DNA of 64,000 bases. It comes from Sipunculus nudus (lineage: Eukaryota > Annelida > Sipuncula > Golfingiida > Sipunculidae). Location of the stretch: contig CM049314.1 in the NCBI GenBank assembly GCA_026874595.1, positions 17,660,729 to 17,724,728 on the forward strand. Reading direction: 5' to 3'. The notes below the pieces were generated by a model. It had not been told where the DNA came from, made no database searches, and saw nothing but the letters and a program-made list of their open reading frames with translations. Shown piece by piece: positions 35,617 through 51,411 of this stretch (positions are counted from its first letter, which is position 1; the number at the start of each line of letters is the position of its first letter). The position numbers and the translations under genes are program-made.

Positions 35617-36664
35617 GTACTAGTAAAATACCTTTAAACCCATCCGTGTTCATTCAGACATTGTTCAGCGTACAAAAATTTTTAAATTATCGCTGGAAAA
35701 AAAATTTCATACACGGATTGTAACAATGTTGATTAATATAAAACGTTGTGGCGGACGGGGAGGGGCGTACAGCGGTACAGACGAGTCGGAACGTAATGCG
35801 CTAGATATTGGTCGAACACGAAGACGAGGATCGCTTGCATGGTTCACGCCCGGAGTAATTGTGTGAACGTGTCAGGGGTGTACTCCGGGGGACTTGACAG
35901 CTACTTGCGTCTCCTTTGATATAAAAAGTAGGTCGGACGACGTTTATAGATCCAATATCAACATTGTCGCCGCGGTCGTACGGGGACGAGTGGAGCGCTT
36001 TGTGGTTCCTTCACCGCCCGTGTAAAGTATACAAACGGCTGGACCGCTGAAGTGCGTGGAGGTCGACTCTCTGTTCTCCGCCCCGTAAGATGATGCTCCG
36101 GGGTGAAAGGATTCTGTACAGTGGTGAGATCAAGTCAACGCATTCAAATTCTCGTTATATGATAATTCATCACTGTCGGCTGTTTAACATGTATACACGT
36201 AGAGGATGCGTCACCAAGTCTTTTCACTAACTGTATATGTTTTACATACGAATGGAGCATGTATAAGTATTTGTACTTGAATATTTATAGCCTTTTTAAA
36301 ATTATTTTGCCGGTTTACATGAAGCCCCAGATCAAAAATAAACTTTAGGAACAGATTGAGTCGATTCATGTCACACATGTGTATGGCGTTCAGTCAGCGA
36401 TTAAATGCCAAAGAACGGCATCCATCTCTCGATTTTTTCATCTGTTCACATTATGCCTATTTGAATCATTTGTAAAGATCAATAATTGCATATTATTTTT
36501 ATTAAACATAAAAAAATATGATTTATGTCTTAATAAATTTACTTATATTATACCAAGGAGATTCAGTTACATTTATAATTGAATCTCCTTTATTATACAA
36601 TTCCTTAATGTATTTGTACTTGTTCCCCCGCCACTGGGAATCTTTTCCGTGTACCATAGCTCTG
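35617..36664. other. Unique sequence, no gene seen
   Basis: 35740-36110 is CpG-richer (GGCGGACGGGGAGGGGCG and similar) and may be regulatory. The rest is AT-rich. Confidence 0.4.
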
Positions 36665-37400
36665 TTGTCAGTCATTGTACGTTAAAACCATCGTCACTAC
36701 GGTTGTGTTTTCCTTGTAACGTAGAACCCTAGCTCGTCACTATGGTTATGTTGTCCGTGTACGATAGAACCCTCGTCAGTATGGTTATGTTATCTGACCG
36801 TGTACGTTAGAACCATCGTCACTATGGTTATGTTATCTGACTGTGTACGTTAGAACCCTCGTCACTGTGGTTATGTTATCTGACTGTGTACGTTAGAACC
36901 ATCGTCACTATGGTTATGTTGTCCGTGTACATAAGAACCATCGTCACTATGGTAATGTTGTCCGTGTACGTTAGAACCCTCGTCAGTATGGTTAGGTTAT
37001 CTGACCGTGTTCGTTAGAACCATCGTCACTATGGTTATGTTATCTGACTGTGTACGTTAGAACCATCGTCACTATGGTTATGTTGTCTGTGTACGTTAGA
37101 ACCATCGTCAGTATGGTTATGTTATCTGACCGTGTACGTTAGAACCCTCGTCACTATGGTTATGTTATCTGACTGTGTACGTTAGAACCATCGTCACTAT
37201 GGTCATGTTATCTGACTGTGTACGTTAGAACCATCCTCACTATGGTTATGTTATCTGACTTTGTACGTTAGAACCATCGTCACTATGGTTATGTTGTCCG
37301 TGTACGTAAGAACCATCGTCACTATGGTTATGTTGTCCGTGTACGTTAGAACCCTCGTCAGTATGGTTATGATCATGATGTACGTTAGAACACTCTGGAC
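36665..37400. repeat. Minisatellite of mixed 39- and 43-bp units, about 18 copies
   Basis: The unit is built on CACTATGGTTATGTT, a variable middle and GTGTACGTTAGAACCATCGT. The middle is ATCTGACT in 43-bp units and GTCC in 39-bp units. Variants are linked: units ending CGTCAGTATGG are followed by ATCTGACCGTGT rather than ATCTGACTGTGT in at least three places (near 36780, 36985 and 37110), indicating higher-order amplification. Outer units are more diverged. Confidence 0.95.
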
Positions 37401-39238
37401 ATCCTGTCCATGTACATTAGGAATGTTGGGACTTTGTCCACCGAAGTTTTGTCCGGATATGCCGTTTTGGTTCAGCCTGTATGGAGTATAGATACAGGGC
37501 GTCTTACTCGCCGTGGTTATCCAGCCTTGATCAGCTCAGCACCTGCTGGGTGGGTTGATTTCGCTGAAGAGCACTCGTTTTACCAGACATTGTAAGCTGA
37601 CCAACTGTTCCAGAGACGTGAGCTAGCCGGACGTTCTGACATTATATATCCTGAACCCGATCTTTATCGGCACGTATGCAGCGACTCCAATACAAGTCTC
37701 GCTCTGGCTGAGCCCAGATTAACGCTGAGCGTCATTGTCTATTTTTGCTTCCTGCAGCCCGGCGGGCGGCGGAGACCGAGGTGTCTTCATCCCGCAGATG
37801 GGACTGCGGTTTGGGTGTTGTTGAAATCAGATGTATAGCTGCTTGAAGAAATAATTCATTTAAAAAATCTCCGTTCTGACGTGACCAGCTACCGCGTTAT
37901 TCCATTCCAAATGAAATCATGAAAGTTTATTCCGCGTTTTATTCCTTCATCAGGAAATAAATATAATTGTCTCGGGTTTTTGCAGATCGTGATATTCTCT
38001 ATGCATGTCTACCATACAACGCTCATGTAGATATAAATATTAATGAGCAGCTGTATGTGAATGATATATAATATAGGTTACCATGAAATGGTCTGTTGGA
38101 TAGACGCGCTTGGACATGCATGCCTGTTTAATGTATCCGGCAATATTAGTTTAAAAATAGAAATTCTAGAGGAAGCAAACGCACGGAAGTAGGTTCATGT
38201 TCACAAAAAAATGTTACAATAACTTATTTTATACATTAAAAAAAGATTTAAATATTCATTGTCATATAGTTATCATATGTTTTTTTAAATGATTGCACAA
38301 AATATGTTGAAATTAATTAATTTCATAACACCAAAACATATTCAGAATATTTCAAACTGGGTTTTATAACGGTATTTTAATGGCTTTACTATGGGAGTTT
38401 GTCGCACAAATTCACATTTAAAAAAGTCAAGTCCCCTTGCCGGCATTTCTGGTTTACAAATGTTCCCCGGCGTCGGAAAAGTTGGTCGTTGGCTTTCGTG
38501 ACTTGGGAGGAGGTCGAGCTTGACAATGTATTCCATGCGGCCTCGGCATCGATCAGACCGGCTGTCCCCGCGGTAATAAATAATTAAACCGCCAGGAATG
38601 GGCAGGAAATATGTTGCCTGGCAAATTGACGTGATATGCAGCGTTTATGGTCAGAGGCAGGTCCGGCCCATTAGGTGCATGATTTAATTTCACTGTATAC
38701 AATTAAAGTAAACACATCGGTTACTATGGCGACAGCTATGTTTTTGCCATATTCGGGGTTTCGCCTCTATACCGCGACAGACGAATCTGAGAGCGGCTTT
38801 TCTTAGCCTCGCCTAGAGCCGGTCCAGATTTAGTACAACAGGCTAAAACGAGGCTCGTTACTGGTGACACGTGTGTTTAACGACACATGACAGACTTTGC
38901 CATTGAGAGCAGGCGAGAAAGACAGAATAAAAGAATGCCAATAATTTTCTTCACATTTTCTCGGCACGGCCTCAGGTCTCCAGGGCTACAAAAAACGGAC
39001 GACAAACATGTGCAATTAGCACGACTTCTCTCGACTCTGTGTGGAGGTTAGATTGGTTTGCGCATGTCACAGAGAAGCGGCAGCGGGAGTCACTTCTTTT
39101 CTGATTCAACTTCCGGTGATCGCCTGCAACAACAACTTGGGGCGTATCTGGAAACGTCAAAATAAAAAGAACCCGCGTTCCTTAAGTGACGCTCGAACTG
39201 ACCGCAGAAGATTCTCCAAATTACCTTTTTTTCACAGA
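37401..39238. other. Unique sequence, no gene seen
   Basis: 37640-37810 and 38440-38580 are more GC-rich and non-repetitive. Open frames up to 75 codons show no recognisable family. Confidence 0.4.
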
Positions 39239-39267
39239 ATATATATATATATAAATATATATATATA

Positions 39268-39331
<64 letters not shown>
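39239..39331. repeat. Compound (AT)n(AC)n(AT)n
   Basis: Interrupted TA units, then about 12 AC units, then TA units. Confidence 0.95.
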
Positions 39332-39335
<4 letters not shown>

Positions 39336-39504
39336 TTTAATCTATTAGGCTGGAGCCTGGATACACAGTTATATTGTTATCCATCAGTTTTTTCATTGAT
39401 GAGGCAATCGTACTACGATTCTGTTGATTTGACAAATATATTATGCTCAGAAACGTGAATTTAATTATAAAGAAAACAACTCCCGTGGATGCCATAACAC
39501 AACC

Positions 39505-39508
<4 letters not shown>

Positions 39509-39580
<72 letters not shown>
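39509..39580. repeat. (AT)n array followed by poly-G
   Basis: AT run of about 72 bp that ends directly at GGGGGGG. Confidence 0.95.
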
Positions 39581-39582
<2 letters not shown>

Positions 39583-40021
39583 GGGGGAGTGTTTAGATGG
39601 AATAACAGCGAAGGTATACATTTGGCGTCCTTAGCCTACGATGTTTAAGCGACATTATGATGAATCATAATAAAAATGAAATTTAATCAAATCATATATT
39701 TATCTGCCCACGAAATCCATTAATGAATAACTGAACGGGTATTTCTGAAGCCGCAACATCCATGTGTATATATTGTGCTGTTCCGGGGAGAGCTGGGCGG
39801 TTTTTGTAGAAATTATCAGTGTCTTTATCAAGTCACCCCCGCACGACCTACGTGTCTCTGTATTTTACCGGCAACCGTGACTCTGTACAAACAGCGTAGC
39901 GGGCGTGAAGCAAGTCGGGCCCACCATCCAGTGCTATACAAGTAGTAATTACCGGGCCGGAAACCAACGTTAGAACACAGCTCGCTGAATAGGGACGTGT
40001 ATAAAATAAGACGGGCTCAGT
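39581..40021. other. Unique sequence, no gene seen
   Basis: GC content rises towards 40020. Part of a 78-codon minus-strand frame (39848-40084) whose product is not recognisable. Confidence 0.35.
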
Positions 40022-40086
40022 GGCCGCCATCTGATGCAGAGTGTGCTGCATGGGAAGCGATGCTTGCATCCACGAGGCCGCCATTC
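40022..40086 (-). promoter_or_regulatory. Pair of YY1-type GCCGCCAT sites
   Basis: GGCCGCCATCT (40022-40032) and GGCCGCCATTCT (40076 on) are two YY1-like sites 54 bp apart in the same orientation. YY1 sites of this form are typical just downstream of transcription starts in animals. On the minus strand both supply in-frame ATGGCGGCC, giving MAASWMQ and, 18 codons later, MAATEPV in an open frame of 78 codons. I do not recognise the peptide. Confidence 0.3.
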
Positions 40087-42008
40087 TGTGCGTGTAGTCT
40101 CACTGAGTTCTTTATTTTATGGTCTTTTATTTTAAAGCCTGGGTATCAGCACAGGACTTTGCGGTTTATGTAGATAATCGTTACTTAAATTACCTAGCTT
40201 CTTTCGATTTTGAACGTGCGTGAAACAGGCATTGATTAACTTTCCTTTTCAGTGGATTTAATACACATAAATTTAATAGTAAGACCTCACGATTCCTGCG
40301 GGGAAAGTATAAAGGTGTATTGTTTTTAACGTACGAGTGTTAAATTATCATACGGAATATTTTAATGTGAAAGAGTAGCGGTATACCTATATCCTTGTCG
40401 CATACTTCTAAGTTTTTCTCTCCCCTGTCTCCTTCCAGAAAGCATGCGTGCTGCAACGCCGCTCATGTCTCTGATGCTGGTGTGTTTTATACGTGTACTA
40501 CTTTTTAACTCTTGATGTTTTTCAGTTTTAACCCTGAGCCGGTTTTATGTGGGCAGATAACATAGATTTTACATATGTGACTTAATGCATATAGAATTAC
40601 GGATATAGTCCCCATATATAATAAAACAGCGAGTGCTTTTACAATAAGCCCTGTTTTAAGTGGCGTTAAGCGAAAGGCCTGAGCAATTTATTTTAGGCGG
40701 GAGTGATACGCATCCATTATCGAATCCTCTTGATAGTGTCCCGAGAGACGCCGCGTCTTCAGCGAAAAAGCATCGGACAACAACTCACAGCGGACCCGAC
40801 CTATTTAGTAGGGAGCATTGTCACCCGCCATCGCCGGAGTAATCCGTCGGTTTAATACTATAATTAATATTGATCCGTCAACCCCGCCGCGCAGCCGTAT
40901 ACCCTGGCGCGGGAAGGCGCGTTACGTTGCGGTAATTAGAGATGTTAAAAGGTGCATCTTTGGAGAAGGGCTGTTCTTGCCGGCCACACACGCTCTCGGC
41001 ACCCTGCGTATTGATTCGGTTTCGTCTTCACAGCAGACGATAGCGATAGCGCCGTGTCGCGTCTTTTAGGCGGGAACGAGCTACAGTGCGCACTTCGGAC
41101 ACATCGTCTGCTCAACTGATTTACGGCGCGTGAGACGAATTATACTGGGAACAGGTAAACGGATTTTCCTACTTTATCTCTGCACAGCGCTCGCGTCTGA
41201 CAGGGCTTCCTGTCAGCATAAACCCTTCTTTTCTCATCTTTACTTCCAAGAAAATATAAATAAACCTGGCGTGTTGTCGCATCTGCTGCGATGTATATCC
41301 ATTTACAATAGTATGACCGCCGGTGTGTCCTCTCTTCCTTATTACTCCCTTGCTGTCGGAGGGAAAATATAACCAAAAGAAATTTTAATAGATCAGTTCA
41401 CGTGAAACAATTGAGGATTTAAATATTTTTTTTTTTAGTTCCAAATACTGCAAAAAAAGAAACAGAATTTTCGGGTATTCAAGCTACGTCTGTCCACGGG
41501 CGTTTCGCCATTTTGATTTTCCGTTTAGGATTGATCATAAATGCATGGTTTAAAGGATACCGTTTCCGAACGATAGCATCCTGTGTCGGCAGGTTAAATG
41601 ATTTTCAGCCAGTGTGGAGTATAGAAGCTTATCCCGAATAACGGTACTTAGAAACACTTTTTAAATTTTTAACATTTTCATATAAAAATACCACAGTTAC
41701 TTATAGAAACTGGAATCCAAAATCGTTATAAATTCCATGTGTAAACTTATAATTATTTTTAGACTATGAAGTGTGACTGTATTGTAACATTAACAATTTT
41801 TTTTTTAATTTTCGGTAAAACCCCGTGAATACTGCATTAATCTACCTATATGTGATATTGTATTCAGCTTGCATTCATAGAAGGCACGTCTCGCATATCC
41901 TATCAAATAGATATTGTACATCTTTGGGAAAAATAAATAATATAGTATATATATCTGATTGGGATAATTTTACCAGACACTCGGGGATTAAGTTTTCTTC
42001 CTCATTGA
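40087..42008. other. Unique sequence; GC-rich patch at 40.66-41.1 kb
   Basis: 40660-41110 is CpG-rich and open in several frames (60 and 83 codons plus strand), without recognisable product. A pyrimidine-rich tract ending CCTTCCAG lies at 40412-40438. From 41380 the DNA is AT-rich. Confidence 0.4.
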
Positions 42009-42065
<57 letters not shown>

Positions 42066-42066
42066 C
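42009..42066. repeat. (AT)n array, one interruption
   Basis: AT units with a single phase shift (ATATTATA) in the middle. Confidence 0.95.
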
Positions 42067-42573
42067 AGGAAATAAAGGAAGGCCAATGAATACACAGGCG
42101 TTTGGGTTATGGTATTTTATATGGTATTTTATGGTATATTATATGTATTTTGTGTTGTTGTAAATGGTAAATTCTCGTTCTACAATTTGTTGTTAAAAAA
42201 TATTTGGATTTTTAAACCTCGGTTTAGAGGTATACTTAATTTTATACTTAATTAAAATGATTTTCTCATGGTTGATAATATGTAGATTCACCTGCATGCA
42301 TGCTTGTTGGTTGTTAATATGACCGTTTTCAACTTTACTGAAAAAGTTAAGAATGGATTTTGATACATTTTTTAGAGGGTCAGTGTTTTTCACCGAAGAA
42401 TAGTCAAATTAATTATTTTTGGAGTTAATCCTGATGATGATTATATTTTTGCTTAAATGATTCTTTAATATCGTGAGATGACGATTTACTTACATGCACC
42501 ATTATTAGGAACCGCCTTTGTTCTAGCGAGAACAGCTGCACTGTGATTCAACTTTGGAGTCGATGAACTGTGA
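42067..42573. other. Unique AT-rich sequence, no gene seen
   Basis: A short local repeat of TATGGTATTTTA occurs near 42110-42150. Otherwise nothing recognised. Confidence 0.4.
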
Positions 42574-42627
42574 CATATATATATATACATACTATATAGA
42601 TCTATATACTATGTATATATATATATA
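42574..42627. repeat. Interrupted (AT)n
   Basis: Two AT blocks separated by ACATACTATATAGATCTATA, which contains the palindrome TATAGATCTATA. Confidence 0.85.
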
Positions 42628-43029
42628 GCGCACGCCGAGTATGATGAGGATCCTGCATAGCGGATGTTCAAGCGGAGTCTCTGGCTAATTACTTCGGATA
42701 TACGGGATGATTGTGTAGTAGCATTGCCTGACGGTCGGCGCGTGTCATAATGTATAGGTCAGACTGATTTCCTTAAATAAGCACTTGTGCTTACATATAA
42801 TTCCACAGAAACCTCCCCTTCCCCAAGCCTACCTTTTCTGCAATTCAGGTTGTATCGTTTGTACTGTTGCTTCATGCACGTTATGAGAAACAAATTCGGG
42901 AGGATAAATGTATACTTGTACTTTTATTTATCTGGTCCACTTGGGGAAAAACTTTTCGTGTTTGTTTACTACATCCTGCCCAGTGAAAACGCAAGAGCCA
43001 TTAGTGCTGACGGGAGCGGATTTTCACAA
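42628..43029. other. Unique sequence upstream of a promoter-like cluster
   Basis: A plus-strand frame of 159 codons (42787-43266) spans this region and the next. Its translation has no recognisable domain, so I do not call it. Confidence 0.35.
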
Positions 43030-43152
43030 CCAATCGGATATAAGTTAAGAGTTAATTTCCGGTCGCAATGGCGGACTTACTTCCGGTCTTTGACAGGCCC
43101 TTCAGCTCTCTGTAGCGAGGCTGCTCCGGGCATCCAGTTAACTATATATAAA
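43030..43152. promoter_or_regulatory. Promoter-like cluster: NF-Y, ETS, YY1, ETS, TATA-like
   Basis: Within 57 bp there are CCAATCGG (43030-43037, NF-Y-like), ATTTCCGG (43055-43062, ETS-like), GCAATGGCGGAC (43065-43076, YY1-like) and ACTTCCGG (43079-43086, the reverse of CCGGAAGT, a strong ETS/GABP consensus). TATATATAAA follows at 43143. This combination is typical of housekeeping-type animal promoters, often bidirectional. The ATG of the YY1 site opens only a 15-codon frame (MADLLPVFDRPFSSL). No adjoining gene is recognised, so function is inference. Confidence 0.4.
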
Positions 43153-44540
43153 TTCTTCTCTAGGCCCCAACGCGGGTCTGGTCAAAAGTGTACACTTACA
43201 CAATTATTGAATCAAAGCCGTCCCCTGATTATTCTATGGGAGTTATATATTTTTTTATATAATTAATACTTCTAGAAATGTTTATTTATAAATACATTTG
43301 ACTTGATGTAATGACCAAATTAAATCTTTGATTACCAATATTAGAACAATTCTGTGATTTTATTCAGATTATTCTGTTTTTTATTTGTTATTCTTATATT
43401 TTAGATATAGTTACAACCGTTTTGAAACACAACTGGATTTTGTGCATCTTCTTTTAGAGATTTTCTCTAAAATGCCAAATATAACCGTGCACGGGTATCA
43501 TAAAATCGTTATTTAAGCAAGATCTTAATCATCCACCACACGGTATGATAAAAAACGAATAGATGAAAAAAAAGTTTGCTGTCAAAATTTAACTTTTTCC
43601 CATGTAACTATTTATTCGACACCCTTTGCATATAGTATATTGGTGTATATATGTTTATATATGGCATGAGGAACGTCACTATTTTGTTGCCAAACAATCT
43701 CGGTTATAACACGACCGGTATTTTGTGACCTGCAAGACGTGATAGGTCTAATATAAATGCTTAAAATACGTATATATTCCTGGACGTCAGAGGTATACAA
43801 GGCCACGACTCGAGCCACTCGTATCGGGAAGGTGTGCCGTTGATTTGACAACGAGGCCAAGTCTCTTCGGGAGCTCTTATACCAGAGAGGTAAAAAACAG
43901 CCGGCGGCGGGCAAATTGTTGGAAGACGGCAAGCACACGCAGCGACGAAGCGTTGGACTGAATGCAGAAACAACACCAATTAATTAAGGCTAAGCAGCCG
44001 GGGCGTCATTGTTGCACGATTTTTGACAGGTCGTGACGAGGCTATACACATATATGTATACTAGAGTCAGGCAGTCTCAGTCTGCACATGAGCTATATTT
44101 TGTTTATAAGCAATAAACAGTCACGATAACCTATCATATACGCTATATGTGACAATACTTAAGTCGTTTTTTTTTTAGATCTCTGGCTCTTCACACACTG
44201 AAGATGCGTGCAAAAACATTCCATATATAGAGTAATCTCTTTCTATGCATGCAGGAAACGTTTCAGTGTTTCATCGGGTCAGATGATCTCATGAAAGGGC
44301 GCCGGCCCTCCGCGGTTCTTGTTCGTTAACGGCTTCCATGACCACAAAAAACACCCTGTTTACGATCCGTACACTTGATAATTGAATCTTCAGGAATTTT
44401 CCTCCCACTCTGCGCCCGGTTTTGTTACGCGGGGTTTAATCATTTATGCGAAACTTCATTTAGAAAGAGATTTGACATCAGTTTCATCGTGGCATAATGG
44501 AAATTAATTTCCATCCACCCACATCCTCCACCCCCCCCCC

Positions 44541-44542
<2 letters not shown>
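43153..44542. other. Unique sequence, no gene seen
   Basis: AT-rich to 43660, then balanced. Minus-strand frames of 108 and 72 codons (43612-43979) overlap each other and have no recognisable family. A 13-C run ends at 44543. Confidence 0.4.
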
Positions 44543-44598
<56 letters not shown>

Positions 44599-44599
44599 T
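44543..44599. repeat. Poly-C then (AT)n array
   Basis: A run of C leads directly into AT units, with one ACAT interruption. Confidence 0.95.
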
Positions 44600-45205
44600 T
44601 AAAGGCGTTCAAGATGTGATAAAAGAAACATGTAAATGAACGGCGCCAATACTCTATCTCTATCTTTACGCTCGGAAAATATACTCAATGATAAGCCTTG
44701 ACTTCCGGTAACACGGCCTTTGACCTTTTGGTGTATTTATATCAGACCGTATATCATTTAGCAATGGAGTGATCCTCCTCTCTGCCCTTTAAACGTATTT
44801 CTCTCTATACATCCCCGGCGGCCAACGTCAGGGCTGACATACAGTGGTGTATTGACGTTTATTACGTGCAGGGAGCCCCTGGAGATAAAAACGGCCCATG
44901 GCACGTTCTCTAACCCTTGGCCGCCAGGATGTAACGTGCAGTATGTAGACAGGGCTGATATTTTACAACAAGGAGGAATATGAATGTTTATTTCCCTCTG
45001 TATATATATAAATATACACACATTTTTTTCTGACGTATATAAGCATTTAAGATAATGGTATTTTGTTTTTAACATGCTTGGGGCAGCATAACAGCGATGA
45101 TTTGCTATTTTATTTGACAACTGGCCCACAGTTGGTCTGTTGTTTTATTATTAGTGAAAACATATTTTATGATAAACAATAAGCTTGTTTAGTGTGACGT
45201 GTGTA
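44600..45205. other. Unique sequence, no gene seen
   Basis: A 123-codon minus-strand frame (44758-45129) covers a GC-richer patch at 44760-44960. Product not recognised. Confidence 0.4.
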
Positions 45206-45207
45206 TG

Positions 45208-45246
<39 letters not shown>
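45206..45246. repeat. (AT)n array
   Basis: GTATGTATGT grades into an AT run of about 35 bp. Confidence 0.95.
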
Positions 45247-45250
<4 letters not shown>

Positions 45251-45452
45251 ATCACATTTACAGTGGTCTATATATCCATATACATATTAATGTACACTAT
45301 ATACCCTGTGGATAAAAAATAACCATGATCACGTGATTACATTTGCACAGCTGGGTAACCCTGACCTATAATTACTGATGGCCTATATATAGTATGGCGT
45401 CATAGTGACACTAACAATATTAGTTTTATGTTCACTCCGAGTGGTATAGTGA

Positions 45453-45458
<6 letters not shown>

Positions 45459-45535
<77 letters not shown>
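45459..45535. repeat. (AT)n array, one of the longest
   Basis: Pure AT run of about 76 bp. Confidence 0.95.
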
Positions 45536-50280
<4,745 letters not shown>

Positions 50281-51411
50281 AGCTCAGCTGACTGAAAGTC
50301 AACTGAGGTATAGGAATGGCGCTTCGTATGTCGTCCGTCCGTCCGGTCGTCCGGCAGCAGGGCACAAATCGTAACCGCTAACCCAAGAAACTTTTGACTA
50401 AATATCAAGTTAGGTTTATTTAAAAAATTAAAATAATTGGAAACGTTAAATTAGGTTACTGCGACCTATATCCTCCGAGCTACGGGGCTCGTAAGGACCC
50501 CTCCAAAATAATTTAAAATTTGGTACAAAACCTACAGTTACTTGATAATCAATGGATGGATTGCCATGAATCTTGCCTTTAATATTGACCATGACTAGAT
50601 TTTTCAGTTCCCCAAAACTGGTGGCGCCACCTCTATTTTTTCAAATGTTTACGATTTTTTTTCTGTTTTTGAGACCACCAAATGACAGCAGTTATGTCAG
50701 TTTCTCAGCTATGGTTTCAGTCAGTGTCCTGCAACCCAGTGTGTTTATTGATTATGATTAGTTTCTTCAGGTCCTGAAGACTGGTGGCGCCACCTGTATT
50801 TTAATGTAATTGTTCCCTTAATTTTCAGACTGTCAAATTATATTGATAATATCAGCTTGTCAACTGTGGTTTCACCTGTGCCTTGAAACCTTGTGTGTTT
50901 ATAAGGGCCCCGCTTAAATAAGCGAATGATCTACATTAATCACCCTGTCCGTCCGTCTGTTCGTCTTTCTGTATGTCCGTCAAATTTGTTTCCTGGTCAC
51001 TCCAATATGGATAGTCATGGATTTCAAACTTTTCTTATAAATGCCGACCATTAACACAGGAACTCTATTGATTGTGGGGTCATGAGGTCAACGGTCAAGG
51101 TCACAGAACCCACTTCTGTAAAAAGATTGTGGATTATTTTAAGCCAAACTTTTCATTCCAAACCTCCCCATCTTTCAGAGATAGCTCACCTGCCAGTATT
51201 GGAAGAAACTTATGGATTTCGGGGTCAGAATGTCAAAGGTCAAGGTCACAGGGGCAATCTTTTCACATATTAGTTTCCAGATGATAACTCTGTTTTGGGT
51301 AGACAGGTTGGCTTCAAACTGATCACAGGATCTATGGTTTGAAAAAAAAAGTTCATAAACATATCCTTATAGACAAATACAGCTGAGCGTCTAGCCATGG
51401 GGTCCCTAGTG
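50281..51411 (+). mobile_element. Hairpin-capped repeat family, copy 4 (subfamily II, both ends present)
   Basis: The left hairpin is AGCTCAGCTGACTGAAAGTC then AACTGAGGT. A CCGTCCGTCC array follows at about 50333-50355, then GCAGGGCACAAATCGTAACC, shared with copy 3. A second CCGTCCGTCTG array lies at about 50948-50980. The right end (51380-51411) is CAGCTGAGCG, an imperfect CCATGG-centred palindrome and CCTAGTG, matching the right ends of copies 1 and 2. So termini are shared while the body differs. It carries AGGTCAAGGTCA at 51237-51248 and TCAAGGTCA at 51095-51103. No coding frame above 70 codons. Confidence 0.8.

Noticed and set aside
36665-37400. CRISPR array or tRNA cluster
   Set aside because: Units abut directly with unit-to-unit similarity throughout, so this is an ordinary minisatellite.
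42787-43266. 159-codon plus-strand frame
   Set aside because: Runs straight through the promoter-like cluster and has no recognisable domain.
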